Origin: Pelistega indica
Lineage (GTDB): Bacteria; Pseudomonadota; Gammaproteobacteria; Burkholderiales; Burkholderiaceae_B
Reading direction: 5' to 3'
Assembly (NCBI RefSeq): GCF_000506865.1
Contig: NZ_AYSV01000066.1
Coordinates: 1 to 58,906, forward strand
DNA length: 58,906 nucleotides
Below are positions 58,896 through 58,906 of the stretch, in pieces. Below the pieces are notes generated by a model. The model saw nothing but the letters and a program-made list of their open reading frames with translations. It did no database searches and was not told where the DNA came from. Numbering within the stretch: the first letter of the stretch is position 1; each line of letters begins with the position of its first letter. Made by a program: the position numbers and the translations under genes.

Positions 58896-58906
58896 ATTAA
58901 TTAAAA

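Noticed and set aside
1-58906. rRNA, tRNA, CRISPR arrays, insertion sequences, prophage
   Set aside because: No cloverleaf-like or rRNA-like sequence, no regularly spaced repeats, and no transposase or phage genes were found in any part of the window.

Overview
The window is an AT-rich chromosomal segment (roughly 38-40% G+C by eye), densely coded on both strands. It contains no rRNA, tRNA, CRISPR array, insertion sequence or prophage that I can see. The gene set points to the Betaproteobacteria, most likely a low-GC member of the Alcaligenaceae (Pelistega/Taylorella-like). The reasons are a Bug/TctC-type solute receptor, a class I polyhydroxyalkanoate cluster phaC-phaB-phaR lying behind rluD-pgeF, bamD divergent from rluD, oxyR next to recG, and glnA-ntrB-ntrC. 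The family-level placement is inference, not a database result.

Layout. 1-3800: the end of a 2-oxoadipate dioxygenase (HglS/YdcJ type), a thioredoxin, and a sulfane-sulfur module (DUF2892 protein, YgaP-like rhodanese, YgaV/BigR-like ArsR repressor). 3800-12700: yigZ, ybiT, then the leftward block rluD-pgeF-phaC-phaB-phaR plus a P-loop-less CobW relative, with bamD divergent. 12700-26300: a DinG/YoaA helicase, tex, tryptophanase with its own tnaC leader, a small lipoprotein, a desaturase-uvrD pair, ydfG, an RsmB-type methyltransferase and purN. 26320-36200 (rightward): ribF-ileS-lspA-coaBC-dedA-dut, a Bug receptor and kup. 36200-46500: an orphan amino-acid binding protein, clpS-clpA, a cold shock protein, a DUF192 protein, a lipoprotein, oxyR, recG, ridA and a TSUP permease. 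46500-54600: ntrC-ntrB-glnA with a sigma-54 promoter and NtrC enhancer sites, hemW-rdgB-rph and the divergent yicC. 54700-58906: a catabolic operon of TRAP transporter, amidohydrolase/lactonase and ketoglutarate-semialdehyde-type dehydrogenase, running off the right edge.

The most notable signal is a 20-codon ORF at 18864-18926 (minus) in front of tnaA. It is a TnaC-type arrest peptide: its Trp, Asp, Ile and terminal Pro keep the same spacing as in the E. coli leader. It lies only 53 nt before tnaA, and the spacer holds a hairpin placed so that a stalled ribosome would cover one arm. This suggests tryptophan-induced indole production in a betaproteobacterium, possibly controlled at tnaA translation rather than only by Rho.

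A second window-wide signal is frameshifting. Eight genes, including the normally essential bamD, are each broken by a single-base indel in a short homopolymer run, seven of them an extra base, and each reads through perfectly when one base is corrected. This looks like sequencing or assembly error rather than gene decay, so those genes are annotated here as full-length with a corrected frame.
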